Shown here one piece after another: positions 7,544 to 14,865 of a stretch of DNA of 64,000 bases. Position 1 is the first letter of the stretch. Every line of letters starts with the position of its first letter. The stretch is from positions 186,001 through 250,000 of the forward strand of contig CAWAVG010000002.1 in NCBI GenBank assembly GCA_963785425.1, written 5' to 3'. The position numbers and the translations under genes were made by a program. Below the pieces are notes generated by a model that was not told where the DNA came from, ran no database searches, and was given only the letters and a program-made list of their open reading frames with translations. Origin of the DNA: RYN-133 sp963785425 (GTDB taxonomy: Bacteria; Actinomycetota; Actinomycetes; Mycobacteriales; Jatrophihabitantaceae).

Positions 7544-8505
7544 CCCGGTACGAGTCGCTGCTCGAGGCGACGGGCGACACCCCGCTCGTCGGACTGCCGC
7601 GACTCTCACCCCGCTGGGAGGGCGAATATCCCGTCCGGCTGTGGGCCAAACTCGAGGACCGCAACCCGACCGGGTCGATCAAGGACCGCGCCGCGCTGGC
7701 GATGGTGCGCGAGGCCGAGGCCGACGGGCGGCTGACACCGGGTTGCACGATCCTCGAACCGACGTCGGGCAACACCGGCATCTCGCTCGCGATGGTTGCG
7801 AAGCTGCGCGGGTACGGCCTGGTGTGCGTGATGCCTGAGAACACGTCCATCGAGCGACGGCAGCTGCTCGAGATGTTCGGTGCGCGCATCATCTCCTCGC
7901 CGGCCGCGGGCGGGTCGAACCAGGCGGTGGCCACGGCCAAGCAGCTCGCCGAGCAGTATCCCGACTGGGTGATGCTCTACCAGTACGGCAACCCGGCCAA
8001 CGCCCGCGCACACTACGAAGGCACCGGCCCGGAACTGCTGCGCGACCTGCCCACCATCACCCACTTCGTGGCCGGGCTGGGCACCACCGGCACGTTGATG
8101 GGGACCGGGCGCTACCTGCGCGAGAAGGCGCCAGATGTAGCCGTGATCGCCGCCGAGCCGCGCTACGGCGAGCTCGTGTACGGCCTGCGCAACATCGACG
8201 AGGGCTTCGTCCCCGAGCTCTACGACGACAGTGTGCTGACCTCGCGGTTCTCGGTCACGTCCTACGACGCGCTACGCCGCACTCGCGACCTGATCGAGCA
8301 CGAGGGCATCTTCGCCGGCATCTCGACCGGAGCGATCCTGCACGCGGCGCTGTCGATCGCCGACCGGGTCGCCGCGAAGCAGACCGAGCGCGCCGACGTC
8401 GCCTTCGTCGTGTGTGACGGCGGCTGGAAGTACCTGTCCACCGGCGCGTACGCGGGCAGCCTGCAACAGGCCGCGGAACGCCTCGAGGGCCAACTCTGGG
8501 CTTGA
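7540..8505 (+). CDS. cysM: O-phosphoserine sulfhydrylase (CysO-dependent cysteine synthase)
   Basis: 321 residues, PLP-dependent. It makes CysO-cysteine from O-phosphoserine and thiocarboxylated CysO, an O-acetylserine-independent route of cysteine synthesis. The PLP lysine is Lys48 in NPTGSIKDRAA, the phosphate loop is TSGNTGIS, and GLGTTGTLMG binds the cofactor phosphate. The length matches mycobacterial CysM. ATG overlaps the cysO stop (ATGA). The substrate O-phosphoserine links this operon to serine biosynthesis and to SerB-type enzymes. Confidence 0.94.
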   Translation: MTRYESLLEATGDTPLVGLPRLSPRWEGEYPVRLWAKLEDRNPTGSIKDRAALAMVREAEADGRLTPGCTILEPTSGNTGISLAMVAKLRGYGLVCVMPENTSIERRQLLEMFGARIISSPAAGGSNQAVATAKQLAEQYPDWVMLYQYGNPANARAHYEGTGPELLRDLPTITHFVAGLGTTGTLMGTGRYLREKAPDVAVIAAEPRYGELVYGLRNIDEGFVPELYDDSVLTSRFSVTSYDALRRTRDLIEHEGIFAGISTGAILHAALSIADRVAAKQTERADVAFVVCDGGWKYLSTGAYAGSLQQAAERLEGQLWA

Positions 8506-8572
8506 CCTCCCGCCGTGGTCCTGTTTCAAAGCCGTAAGAACCCTCCTGGGCGGTTGCCGCGAAGATAGAGGC

Positions 8573-10099
8573 GTGAGGTTTCGCGGCGCCGGGGCGCTGA
8601 TCGGCGTCCTCGCGGCGGCTGTTGCTGTCGGCGTGGGCGAGCTCGTCGCGGCGTTCGTGCGTCCCGAGGCCTCGCCGGTGATCGCGGTCGGCAACGCGGT
8701 CATCCTGCTGACTCCCGAGAGCCTGAAGCGTCCGGCGATCGGCAGCGTGGGGACTAACGACAAGCTGTTCCTGCTGCTCGGCATCCTGCTGCTGCTGGCG
8801 CTGTTCGGCGCGGTCGTCGGCGATCTCGCGCTGCGCAGGCTCTGGTACGGCCTCGTCGGCATCGGCGCTTTCGCAGCGTTCGGGGTGTTCTGCGCGCTGT
8901 ACGACAACGCCAGCCGGGGCACCGACGTGATCCCCACGCTGGTCGGCGCACTCGTCGCCGGCGCCGTCCTCGTCGCATTGGTACGCGCGGTGACCGAGCA
9001 CGCGGACGAACCGACCGGGCCGCAGCGCCGCCAGTTCCTCATCGGCACCGGCGCCGCCGCGGTGGGCGCCGCGGTCACCGGCTTCGGCGGACGGGCCCTG
9101 CAGCACGCGCGCTTCGACGTGTCCAAGCAGCGGCGCGAGGTCGCGTTGCCCAAGGTCGTCCAGCCGGCGCTGCCGCGCGGGTTCGACCTCGGCAAGAGCG
9201 GGCAGCCGTGGGCGACGCCGAGCGGTGCGTTCTACCGCATCGACACCGCGCTGAGCGTGCCGCAGATCGCGCCGGGCGACTGGCAGCTGCGCATCCACGG
9301 CATGGTCGACCGGCCGATGACGCTGACCTACAAAGATCTGCTGAAGCGGCCGATGATCGAACGCTGGATCACGCTGTGCTGCGTTTCGAACATGGTCGGC
9401 GGTCCGCTGGTCGGCAATGCGCGCTGGCTCGGCACCCGGTTGGCCGACCTGCTCCGCGACGCCGGCATCCATCCCGACAGCGACCAGCTGCTCATGACCT
9501 CGGCGGACGGAATGACGATCGGCGCGCCCGCCAAGGTAGTGATGGACGGGCGTGACGCGCTGATCGCGGTCGGCATGAACGCAGAGCCGTTGCCGCAGGA
9601 ACACGGCTTCCCCGCTCGCATCGTCGTCCCGGGTCTCTACGGATACGTGTCCGCGTGCAAGTGGGTCGTCGACATCAACGCGACGACGTTCGTCGCGCAC
9701 GAGGCGTACTGGCCGCAGGGCGGCTGGACGTCCGGCCAGCTCGAGACGGCGGTCCGGCTCGAGTCGCGCATCGACACGCCCCGATCGGGACGGTCGCTGA
9801 CGGTGGGCAGGCCGGCCGCGATCGCCGGCGTCGCATGGGACCAGCACGTCGGCGTGTCGAAGGTCGAGGTGCAGGTGAACGACGACCCGTGGCAAGCGGC
9901 GCGGCTCGCGACCGTGCCCTCGACGGACACGTGGCGGCAGTGGGTGTTCGCCTGGACGCCCCCGGCGTCGGGCACCTACCGCCTGCGGGTACGTGCGACC
10001 GACGCGCACGGCCGGGTGCAAACCCAGGTGACGCAGCCCGTGTACCCGTCCGGGGCGACCGGCTGGCACACGATCACCGTGCAGGCGACGGACGCGTGA
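8573..10099 (+). CDS. Membrane-anchored sulfite-oxidase-family molybdopterin oxidoreductase
   Basis: 508 residues. About four hydrophobic helices occupy residues 1-140, followed by an internal twin-arginine-like sequence (RRQFLIGTGAAAVGAA), then the sulfite oxidase-type molybdopterin domain and a C-terminal dimerisation/Ig-like domain (VEVQVNDDPWQAA). LCCVSNMVGG contains the cysteine expected to ligate molybdenum. GTG at 8573 was chosen because it begins the first membrane helix; frame upstream lies in cysM. It is inserted between cysM and the rhomboid gene, a position that is empty in mycobacteria. Electron acceptor and substrate are unknown; sulfite is possible but not shown. Confidence 0.85.
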   Translation: MRFRGAGALIGVLAAAVAVGVGELVAAFVRPEASPVIAVGNAVILLTPESLKRPAIGSVGTNDKLFLLLGILLLLALFGAVVGDLALRRLWYGLVGIGAFAAFGVFCALYDNASRGTDVIPTLVGALVAGAVLVALVRAVTEHADEPTGPQRRQFLIGTGAAAVGAAVTGFGGRALQHARFDVSKQRREVALPKVVQPALPRGFDLGKSGQPWATPSGAFYRIDTALSVPQIAPGDWQLRIHGMVDRPMTLTYKDLLKRPMIERWITLCCVSNMVGGPLVGNARWLGTRLADLLRDAGIHPDSDQLLMTSADGMTIGAPAKVVMDGRDALIAVGMNAEPLPQEHGFPARIVVPGLYGYVSACKWVVDINATTFVAHEAYWPQGGWTSGQLETAVRLESRIDTPRSGRSLTVGRPAAIAGVAWDQHVGVSKVEVQVNDDPWQAARLATVPSTDTWRQWVFAWTPPASGTYRLRVRATDAHGRVQTQVTQPVYPSGATGWHTITVQATDA

Positions 10100-10118
10100 C
10101 CGGCGACCACCTACTCTC

Positions 10119-10796
10119 GTGCAGGTGACCTCGCGGCAGCCGTTCACCCTCCCGTTCGGACGCAATCGCGAATCCACCGGCACGTCCGAACCCCGGTTCG
10201 ACCCGACGAGTTGGTCGGGCGCGCTGATCGTCAGTGCGCTGTTCACCGCCGTCCTCTACGTGGTCCAGTACTTCAACGCCTCGCACGACTACAGCTGGGA
10301 CCGCTTCGGTGTGAAGGCGCGCCAGGTCGACGGGCTGTGGGGCATCGTGACCCAGCCGTTCCTGCACGCGAGCTGGAGCCATCTCGCGTCGAACACGATT
10401 CCGCTGCTCGCGATCGGATGGGCGCTGGTGCTGTCCGGGGTGCGCCTGTTCCTCTTCGTCACCGCCACTGTTGTGGTGCTGGGCGACTTCCTCACCTGGC
10501 TCGTCGCTCCGTCGGACGAGGTCATCGTCGGGGCGAGCGGGCTCGTGTTCGGCTGGCTGGCCTACCTGGTGGCGCGTGCGGTGTTCTCGCGGCGCGCGAA
10601 ATGGATCATGCTCGCGCTGATGCTGCTCGTGTTCTTCGGGACCTTGCTCGGCAGCCTCCTCCCGACGACGGGCGATTCGCACGTTGCGTGGCAATCGCAC
10701 GTCTGCGGTGCGGTCGTCGGTGTGGCGGTCGCCTGGTTCCTGCACCCCGGGAAGCGCTCCGGAGCCCGACCGGCGCGCCGCTCGCCCGTACGCTGA
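10119..10796 (+). CDS. Rhomboid-family intramembrane serine protease
   Basis: 225 residues with six hydrophobic segments. The catalytic dyad is Ser140 in the GASG motif and His194 in SHVCGAVVG. FLHASWSHLASN in an early helix has the conserved His pair of the family. GTG at 10119 is used as start, and a second GTG two codons later is equally possible. It corresponds to the Rv1337 position, immediately before murI (4 bases). Substrates of actinobacterial rhomboids are largely unknown. It lies in the inner membrane. Confidence 0.9.
   Translation: MQVTSRQPFTLPFGRNRESTGTSEPRFDPTSWSGALIVSALFTAVLYVVQYFNASHDYSWDRFGVKARQVDGLWGIVTQPFLHASWSHLASNTIPLLAIGWALVLSGVRLFLFVTATVVVLGDFLTWLVAPSDEVIVGASGLVFGWLAYLVARAVFSRRAKWIMLALMLLVFFGTLLGSLLPTTGDSHVAWQSHVCGAVVGVAVAWFLHPGKRSGARPARRSPVR
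10789..10794 (+). promoter_or_regulatory. -10-like TACGCT for leaderless murI transcript
   Basis: TACGCT ends exactly six bases before the murI GTG at 10801 and overlaps the rhomboid stop codon region. The identical hexamer and spacing occur before manB at 61256-61261. Confidence 0.5.
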
Positions 10797-10800
10797 TCGG

Positions 10801-11628
10801 GTGCCTGCCGACCGCGCCGCCTCCATCGGCATGATCGATTCCGGCGTGGGTGGACTGACGGTGGCCCGGGCCGTCCTCGACCAGCTGCCGCACGAGCGGC
10901 TGCACTACGTCGGCGACACGCTCAACAGCCCGTACGGGCCGAAGCCCATCGCCGAGGTCCGGGCGCACGCGCTGGGGCTGATGGACGAACTCGTCGAATC
11001 CGGCGTGAAGCTGCTCGTGATCGCGTGCAACAGTGCGAGCGCCGCCTGCCTGCGTGACGCGCGCGAGCGCTACGAGGTCCCCGTCGTCGAGGTGATCCTT
11101 CCCGCGGTGCGGCGTGCCGTCGCCGCGACCCGCAACGGACGCGTCGGCGTCATCGGCACCGTCGCCACCGTCACGAGCGGCGCCTACGACGAGGCGTTCG
11201 CCGCCGCCGCGGGGGTGAGCGTGACGAGCGCCGCCTGCCCGCGCTTCGCCGAATTCGTCGAGCGCGGCGTCACCAGCGGCCGGCAGCTGCTCGGCCTGGC
11301 CGAGTCGTACCTCGCCCCGCTCAGCGCGGCCGACATCGACACGCTCGTGCTGGGCTGCACGCACTACCCGCTGCTGACGGGGCTGCTGTCAGTGGTGATG
11401 GGCGACTCGGTGACACTGGTGTCCAGTGCCGAGGAGACCGCCAAGGAGGTGTACCGCGTGCTGACCGAGCGCGACCTGCTGCGACCGGACGACGCCGGCC
11501 CGGCCGGCGGGCACGTGTTCCGCGCGACGGGGCCGTCCGAGCGGTTCCGGCGGCTCAGTCACCGCTTCCTCGGTCCCGATGTCGCTGCGGTGTCAACAGT
11601 GACACCTGCTCTTGGAGGTGTTGGGTGA
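10801..11628 (+). CDS. murI: Glutamate racemase
   Basis: 275 residues. Interconverts L- and D-glutamate to supply D-Glu for peptidoglycan. Both catalytic cysteines are seen: Cys76 in IACNSAS and the second near residue 186 in LGCTHYPLL. The N-terminal IGMIDSGVGGLTV is diagnostic. GTG at 10801 is used, with TACGCT 6 bases before it; longer in-frame extensions run into the rhomboid gene. The stop overlaps the following MBL gene by 4 bases (GTGA). The order rhomboid-murI-MBL is the mycobacterial Rv1337-Rv1339 order. Confidence 0.95.
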   Translation: MPADRAASIGMIDSGVGGLTVARAVLDQLPHERLHYVGDTLNSPYGPKPIAEVRAHALGLMDELVESGVKLLVIACNSASAACLRDARERYEVPVVEVILPAVRRAVAATRNGRVGVIGTVATVTSGAYDEAFAAAAGVSVTSAACPRFAEFVERGVTSGRQLLGLAESYLAPLSAADIDTLVLGCTHYPLLTGLLSVVMGDSVTLVSSAEETAKEVYRVLTERDLLRPDDAGPAGGHVFRATGPSERFRRLSHRFLGPDVAAVSTVTPALGGVG

Positions 11629-12383
11629 AGGTCACCGTCCTCGGCTGCTCGGGCAGCATCCCCGGTCCGGACTCGCCGGCCTCGGGGTACCTCATCGAAG
11701 AGGACGACTACCGGTTGGTGCTCGACCTCGGGCAGGGCGCCTTCGGCGCGCTCCAGCGTTACGTCAAACCCACCGAGGTCGACGCCATTCTCGTGTCGCA
11801 CCTGCATGCGGATCACTGCATCGACCTGACCGCGTACGTCGTGGCGCTGCGCTACGGCGGCGAGGGATACCGCGCGACCGGTCCGGAGTCGCGCATCCCG
11901 CTGATCGGCCCGTCCGGGACCCGTGATCGCATCGGCGCCGCCTACGACCCGCTGGCGCGCAAGCTCGGGTTGCACGAGCTGTTCGGGTTCTCGACGCCTG
12001 CGTCGGGTGAACTCGGCCCGTTCGCACTGTCGTTCGCGACGGTCAACCATCCCATCCCGACCTCGGCGGTACGCATCACGGCCGGTGACCGCTCACTGGT
12101 CTACTCGGCTGACACCGGGGAGAGCCCCGCTCTCGTGACGCTCGCGCACGGTGCAGACGTGTTCTTGTGCGAGGCGTCGTTCGGGCCGGACGACGAGTAC
12201 GTCCCTGACCTGCACCTGACCGGTCGACAGGCGGGCGAGCACGCGAACAAGGCGGGCGTCGATCGGCTCGTCGTCACCCACGTGCCGCCGTGGACCTCGC
12301 GCGAGGTTCAGGCGCAGGAAGCCGCAGAGGCGTTCCAGGGAGTCGTCGAGATCGCCACGCCCGGAGCCGAGATTTGGGTGTAG
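11625..12383 (+). CDS. MBL-fold metallohydrolase, Rv1339-type
   Basis: 252 residues. The metallo-beta-lactamase signature HLHADHCID (HxHxDH) lies near residue 61, followed by later metal ligands in YSADTGES and VTHVPPW. Closest by context and size to Rv1339, reported as an atypical cyclic-nucleotide phosphodiesterase; the RNase Z/arylsulfatase branch is the wider family. Translational coupling to murI (4-base overlap) supports one operon. The substrate in this organism is not determined by sequence. Confidence 0.88.
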   Translation: MKVTVLGCSGSIPGPDSPASGYLIEEDDYRLVLDLGQGAFGALQRYVKPTEVDAILVSHLHADHCIDLTAYVVALRYGGEGYRATGPESRIPLIGPSGTRDRIGAAYDPLARKLGLHELFGFSTPASGELGPFALSFATVNHPIPTSAVRITAGDRSLVYSADTGESPALVTLAHGADVFLCEASFGPDDEYVPDLHLTGRQAGEHANKAGVDRLVVTHVPPWTSREVQAQEAAEAFQGVVEIATPGAEIWV

Positions 12384-12808
12384 CGATCGCGCGGCATCTG
12401 CTGCGTGCGAAAGACCTCGCTGACGGTCGCTATGTCGAACCGCTCGACGTCGACGACCTCGCGCGCGCCGCGGGACTGTCCCGCGCGCACTTCAGCCGCG
12501 AGTTCCGCGCGGCGTTCGGTGAGTCGCCGCACGCCTATCTGCTGAGCCGGCGACTCGAGCGCGCCGCCGCGATGCTGCGCTACACCGACCGCACCGTCGC
12601 CGACATCTGCATGGCGGTCGGACTCGAGAGCGTCGGCTCGTTCACGTCCAGCTTCAAGCGCAGCTACGGCAAGACGCCGACGCAGTACCGGGCGAGCTTT
12701 CCGCCGGCGGCTGTCTACGCGCGCGTTCCCGAATGCATCCTGCGCGTGTACGGCCGGGCCGCGAACGCAGCACGTTTCGAGAAGACGCCGTTCCGTCCTG
12801 ATCAATAG
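12374..12808 (+). CDS. AraC-type DNA-binding protein lacking a sensor domain
   Basis: About 144 residues, nearly all of it an AraC/XylS double helix-turn-helix: DLARAAGLSRAHFSREF forms the first HTH and VADICMAVGLESVGSFTSSF the second, followed by GKTPTQYR. No N-terminal ligand domain is present. The best start is TTG at 12374, overlapping the MBL stop, although the N-terminus is uncertain. It is followed after 36 bases by a VOC protein, a pairing often seen in actinobacteria, where the small AraC protein is expected to control its VOC neighbour. Confidence 0.82.
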   Translation: MGVAIARHLLRAKDLADGRYVEPLDVDDLARAAGLSRAHFSREFRAAFGESPHAYLLSRRLERAAAMLRYTDRTVADICMAVGLESVGSFTSSFKRSYGKTPTQYRASFPPAAVYARVPECILRVYGRAANAARFEKTPFRPDQ

Positions 12809-12844
12809 CGTTGCGTTCACCGACACAACGGAGGAGAACGAACA

Positions 12845-13264
12845 ATGATGAAGATCGCGACGTCGCAGCTGTGGCAGCTCGACCAGGCCGCAGCCGTGGA
12901 GTTCTACACGAAGCGGGTCGGCTGGGAGATCCGCGAGGACGTCACGCTGGCCGAGATGGGCGACTTCCGCTGGGTGACGGTGGCGCCGCCCGGCCAGGAC
13001 GAGGTTGCCGTCGTGTTGATGGCGATCCCGGGTCCGCCGGTCATGCCGGCCGAGGTGACCGACAAGGTGCGCGAACTCACGTCACTCGGTTTCGCAGGCA
13101 CGGTGTTCGTCGAGACCGACGACGTGCAGAAGGCGTACGAGGAGCTCTCGGCGCGCGGTGTCGAGTTCACCGGACCGCCGGAGCGTCAGCCCTACGGGCT
13201 GGACTGCGCGTTCCGCGACCCGAGCGGCAACAACATCAGGATCGCGGAGCGCACCGCGATCTGA
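12845..13264 (+). CDS. VOC (glyoxalase/bleomycin-resistance) superfamily protein
   Basis: 139 residues with two beta-alpha-beta-beta-beta modules. Early QLWQLDQAAAVEFYTKRVGWE and late RDPSGNNIRIAE are typical of vicinal oxygen chelate proteins. Two ATG codons are adjacent (12845, 12848), preceded by GGAGGAGAA, a strong ribosome binding site. The role is unknown; family members include isomerases, dioxygenases and drug-binding proteins. A stem-loop at its stop codon probably ends transcription. Likely regulated by the adjacent AraC protein. Confidence 0.87.
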   Translation: MMKIATSQLWQLDQAAAVEFYTKRVGWEIREDVTLAEMGDFRWVTVAPPGQDEVAVVLMAIPGPPVMPAEVTDKVRELTSLGFAGTVFVETDDVQKAYEELSARGVEFTGPPERQPYGLDCAFRDPSGNNIRIAERTAI

Positions 13265-13284
13265 GGGTGTCGACCGACACCCTC
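13263..13284 (+). terminator. Stem-loop at VOC stop codon
   Basis: AGGGTGTC and GACACCCT form a perfect 8-bp stem with a GACC tetraloop (one further G-C pair possible), starting within the VOC stop codon. There is no U-tract, as is usual in actinobacterial intrinsic terminators. Confidence 0.55.
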
Positions 13285-13384
13285 GAGATGGTCATCGAGC
13301 CCGGCGCGTCCAGGTAGACTGGATCTCACATGCGACGTGCGACAACCTCTGCGCGTCGGGCTCGGACCGCTCACACCAGGTGAT

Positions 13385-13414
13385 CTTCGGGACGTGCCGC
13401 TGTTTCCCGAAGGA
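13385..13414 (+). promoter_or_regulatory. Hairpin sequestering the ribosome binding site of the DEAD-box helicase
   Basis: CTTCGGGA (13385-13392) and TCCCGAAG (13405-13412) form a perfect 8-bp stem with a 12-base loop. The 3' arm contains the first half of the Shine-Dalgarno sequence GAAGGA (13409-13414), seven bases before the TTG start at 13421. Folding should hide the ribosome binding site. A role in temperature response or autoregulation by the helicase is inference. Confidence 0.6.
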
Positions 13415-13420
13415 ATTCTC

Positions 13421-14836
13421 TTGACCACCAGTCATGCGCGCGGTGCTGCCGCGCGCCGTCGTCCGAACCACCACCAGAACCGTCCGGCTCAGCCCCGCGG
13501 GCAGCGCAACGCGCCGCCGGTGCGTCCGCACGACTCGATCTGGGACGAGCTGCCCGTGCAGATCGTGCCCAGCGAGAACCTGCCGACCTTCGCCGAACTT
13601 GGCCTCCCCAACCGCATCGTCAACGCGCTCGTCCGCCGCGGCATCGCCGAGCCGTTCCCGATCCAGGCTGCGACGATCCCGGACATCCTGGCCGGCCGCG
13701 ACCTGCTCGGTCGCGCCGCAACCGGCGCAGGCAAGACGCTTGCCTTCGGCCTGCCGCTGCTCGCCGGTCTCGACACGAACGGATCCGCCTCGCGCCGCCC
13801 GCGTGCGCTCATCCTCGTGCCCACCCGCGAACTGGCGATGCAGGTGCGCGACAGCATCGATCCCATCGCGTCGGCGTGCAACCTGTCGACCTGTCTCGTC
13901 GCCGGCGGCCTGCCGATCGGCAAGCAGATCACTGCGCTAAACCGCGGTGCCGACGTCGTCGTTGCTACGCCGGGTCGCCTGATCGACCTCATCGAGCGTC
14001 GCGCGGTCGACCTCGGCTGGGTGCAGACCACCGTGCTGGACGAGGCCGACCACATGGCCGACCTCGGTTTCCTTCCGGTGGTCCGCCGGCTGCTGGACAT
14101 GACGCCGCCAACCGGGCAGCGGCTGCTGTTCTCGGCGACGCTCGACGGTGATGTCGCCACCCTCGTCCGCCACTACCTGACCGACCCGGCCGTGCACGCC
14201 GTGGCAACCGCGGTGGCATCGGTCGACACGATGAGCCACCACCTCTATCGGGTGCCGTTCGAGGCGAAGTTCGATCTCGTCGCTTCGATCACCGCGCGTG
14301 AGGGACGCACCCTGTGCTTCGTGCGTACCAAGCACGGTGCCGATCGCCTCGCGCGCAATCTCGCGGCCAAGGGTGTTCCCGCCGTTGCCCTGCACGGCGG
14401 TCGCACACAGGCGCAGCGCACCCGCGCGCTCGACGCTTTCAAGGACGGCAGCGTTCCCGTGCTGGTCGCCACCGACGTCGCGGCGCGGGGTATCCACGTC
14501 GACAACGTCTCGCTCGTCCTGCACGTCGATCCGCCGGCCGACCCGAAGGACTATCTGCACCGCTCCGGCCGCACGGCTCGCGCCGGCGAGAGCGGCACGG
14601 TCGTGCTGCTCGCCACGCCGGCGGAGGAGCGTGCCGCTCGGACCATGCTGACGAAGGCGGGCGTGCGTGCCGAGCAGCACAACGCGAGCGTCGGCGACGA
14701 CGTGGTGACCCGCACGACGGGTGCGCGGACCCCGAGCGGAGTGCCTGTGCAGGCGACGCGCGAGCGAGCGCAGCGTCCGCAACGGCCGCAGCACCGCCGT
14801 CCCGGACGCGCACGTCCGCGCGGCCGTCATTCGTAG
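13421..14836 (+). CDS. DEAD-box ATP-dependent RNA helicase
   Basis: 471 residues. All superfamily 2 motifs are visible: AATGAGKT (motif I, about residue 100), PTRELAMQV, TPGR, DEAD in VLDEADHMADLGF (about residue 206), SAT in LFSATLDG, then TDVAARGIHV and HRSGRTARAGE in the second RecA domain. The Arg-rich tail (residues about 440-471) probably binds RNA. TTG at 13421 was chosen because GAAGGA lies seven bases upstream; frame before it crosses a hairpin and has no family similarity. Likely role is RNA unwinding in ribosome assembly or cold adaptation. Confidence 0.92.
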   Translation: MTTSHARGAAARRRPNHHQNRPAQPRGQRNAPPVRPHDSIWDELPVQIVPSENLPTFAELGLPNRIVNALVRRGIAEPFPIQAATIPDILAGRDLLGRAATGAGKTLAFGLPLLAGLDTNGSASRRPRALILVPTRELAMQVRDSIDPIASACNLSTCLVAGGLPIGKQITALNRGADVVVATPGRLIDLIERRAVDLGWVQTTVLDEADHMADLGFLPVVRRLLDMTPPTGQRLLFSATLDGDVATLVRHYLTDPAVHAVATAVASVDTMSHHLYRVPFEAKFDLVASITAREGRTLCFVRTKHGADRLARNLAAKGVPAVALHGGRTQAQRTRALDAFKDGSVPVLVATDVAARGIHVDNVSLVLHVDPPADPKDYLHRSGRTARAGESGTVVLLATPAEERAARTMLTKAGVRAEQHNASVGDDVVTRTTGARTPSGVPVQATRERAQRPQRPQHRRPGRARPRGRHS

Positions 14837-14865
14837 AATCGTCCAGTGGTTTCAGGAGTATCCCC

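Noticed and set aside
13287..13336. TGGTCA and TAGACT as a promoter for the helicase
   Set aside because: Spacer of 20 bases and a weak -35; the true promoter may be elsewhere, so it was not listed.
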